5,895 nucleotides of DNA from Candidatus Bathyarchaeota archaeon (GTDB taxonomy: Archaea > Thermoproteota > Bathyarchaeia > 40CM-2-53-6), in assembly GCA_005888675.1 (NCBI GenBank), contig VBBA01000083.1, positions 1 to 5,895 of the forward strand, given 5' to 3'. This document shows, piece by piece, positions 5,380 through 5,895 of the stretch. A program made the translations under genes and the position numbers. The notes under the pieces are model-generated. The model was not told the origin of the DNA. It searched no databases and saw only the letters and a list, made by a program, of their open reading frames with translations. How positions within the stretch are numbered: the stretch's first letter is position 1; the number at the start of each line of letters is the position of its first letter.

Positions 5380-5694
5380 TTGAGGCGTAGCAGGCTAGAG
5401 ATCATTAGAGGAATCCTTGAGACTGCGCGCCGCGGTGCTACCAAGACGAGGATAGTCTACAAGTCAAACCTGAACTTCAAATTGGCAGACGAATGCCTAG
5501 CACGATTACTCAAAGCTGGCTACATAACCGTCCACCAAGGGAATGATGGTAGGGCCCAGTTCTCGACAACCGAGAAAGGAATGAGCTTTCTCATTGAACT
5601 GACAAGGCTTGCTAAAGCTGTGGACGAGATCATGAACTTGGAAGAAGAGAACAAACCTGTTGAGCTGGTCCCGAAACTCGGAAAGAGCTACTAG
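5380..5694 (+). CDS. Winged helix-turn-helix transcriptional regulator (small archaeal COG3432/HTH_45-like)
   Basis: This is a DNA-binding protein of 104 residues. Helix 1 spans about residues 5-16 (RLEIIRGILETA) and helix 2 about 21-31 (TKTRIVYKSNL). The recognition helix is at about 34-47 (KLADECLARLLKAG). The wing (48-64, YITVHQGNDGRAQFSTT) leads into the characteristic EKGMSFLIEL helix. A charged C-terminal tail (EEENKPVELVPKLGKSY) follows. The pattern matches the small wHTH proteins common in TACK archaea that are often annotated as 'predicted transcriptional regulator'; the target genes are unknown. The start is TTG 5380, because an in-frame TAG at 5356-5358 leaves no other start codon. 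No ribosome-binding site is seen, so a short or nearly leaderless transcript is likely. It stands alone, with its own promoter candidate and palindromes upstream. Confidence 0.85.
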   Translation: MRRSRLEIIRGILETARRGATKTRIVYKSNLNFKLADECLARLLKAGYITVHQGNDGRAQFSTTEKGMSFLIELTRLAKAVDEIMNLEEENKPVELVPKLGKSY

Positions 5695-5711
5695 ATCAGA
5701 AGTTCGGACCA

Positions 5712-5739
5712 CTTTGGTTTCGATCTTTCTAGATGCTTT
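5712..5739 (+). terminator. Pyrimidine-rich candidate terminator after the winged-helix gene
   Basis: Three TTT-containing pyrimidine clusters (CTTTGGTTT, ATCTTTCT, GCTTT) lie 18-45 bases after the stop codon. Archaeal transcription can end at such interrupted T-rich tracts, but no run exceeds three T residues, so this is weak. Confidence 0.25.
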
Positions 5740-5740
5740 A

Positions 5741-5826
5741 CTAATGCCTACTTCGTTCGCGACGTCCGGACAAACTACGACCATGGTGAGATATTGAATC
5801 TATCGTCATAGTGAACGAAGCATTAG
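5741..5826. repeat. Long imperfect inverted repeat in the 3' intergenic space
   Basis: CTAATG (5741-5746) pairs with CATTAG (5821-5826). CTTCGTTCGC (5751-5760) pairs with GTGAACGAAG (5811-5820) with one G-U pair. GACG (5761-5764) pairs with CGTC (5804-5807). The only interruptions are CCTA (5747-5750) on the left and ATA (5808-5810) on the right. That makes about 20 base pairs in line, closing a 39-base loop. The loop itself contains the palindrome ACCATGGT and a small AGAT/ATCT hairpin. The strand is unknown. It may be a structured RNA, a shared 3'-end structure between convergent genes, or the remnant of a small element. Confidence 0.55.
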
Positions 5827-5848
5827 CGGTCTCTAGTGGCGGATAGTG

Positions 5849-5895
5849 CTACTTGCTGGGCTTGGCTTTGGGGTTCTTTCCAGCCCGGCCGTTGA
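5849..5895 (-). CDS. Possible C-terminal end of a minus-strand gene running off the right edge
   Basis: Reading the minus strand, the last 14 codons before a TAG (5849-5851) encode NGRAGKNPKAKPSK. A lysine/proline/alanine-rich tail of this kind is common at the ends of archaeal nucleic-acid-binding and ribosomal proteins. The other minus frames also stop, and the fragment is too short to assign. On the + strand a GTG at 5846 opens a hydrophobic frame (MLLAGLGFGVL...) that could instead be the start of a membrane or secreted protein. The two readings exclude each other; I lean weakly to the minus one. Confidence 0.3.
   Translation of the reverse strand, partial: NGRAGKNPKAKPSK

Noticed and set aside
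5506..5784. 92-codon minus-strand frame opposite the winged-helix gene
   Set aside because: It is the antisense shadow of a clear winged-helix coding sequence and has no domain signature.
1..5895. CRISPR arrays, insertion sequences, integrase or defence genes
   Set aside because: No regularly spaced direct repeats, transposase or nuclease families beyond the Toprim protein are visible.

Overview
The window looks like a piece of an archaeal chromosome, probably from the TACK lineage (Thaumarchaeota/Bathyarchaeota-like). The ribosomal proteins are of archaeal/eukaryotic type, in the archaeal order uL3-uL4-uL23-uL2-uS19. They are followed by a compact archaeal-type tyrosyl-tRNA synthetase, a small archaeal Toprim protein and a small archaeal winged-helix regulator. 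The phylum is inferred from protein style only; no rRNA is present to settle it.

Region 1 (1-3087) is the ribosomal protein cluster on the + strand. uL3 is cut by the left edge. uL4, uL23, uL2 and uS19 are complete and separated by 4 to 50 bases, so they are very likely co-transcribed. uL4, uL2 and uS19 each have a UUG start that is forced by upstream in-frame stops. A 19-base perfect palindrome spans the uL2 stop codon.

Region 2 (3088-3500) has no convincing gene. uL22 and uS3, which normally follow uS19 in archaea, are absent. The stretch instead carries several inverted repeats. The most notable is a nested set of G+C-rich complementary segments (3240-3339) that could be a structured RNA or leader upstream of the synthetase gene.

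Region 3 (3501-5067) is a two-gene unit: tyrosyl-tRNA synthetase, then a small Toprim protein whose likely start overlaps the synthetase end by 14 bases. The pairing suggests, but does not prove, an RNA-related role for the Toprim protein.

Region 4 (5068-5895) holds a 312-base non-coding stretch with a candidate TATA box and two short palindromes, arranged like archaeal operators in front of a winged-helix regulator gene (5380-5694). It ends with a convergent-looking intergenic space containing a long imperfect inverted repeat (5741-5826) and perhaps the last codons of a minus-strand gene running off the right edge.

Most genes here are housekeeping genes of known families, and I do not see a new multi-gene system. 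The parts worth a second look are the broken ribosomal operon, the structured non-coding stretches and the possible autoregulatory promoter.
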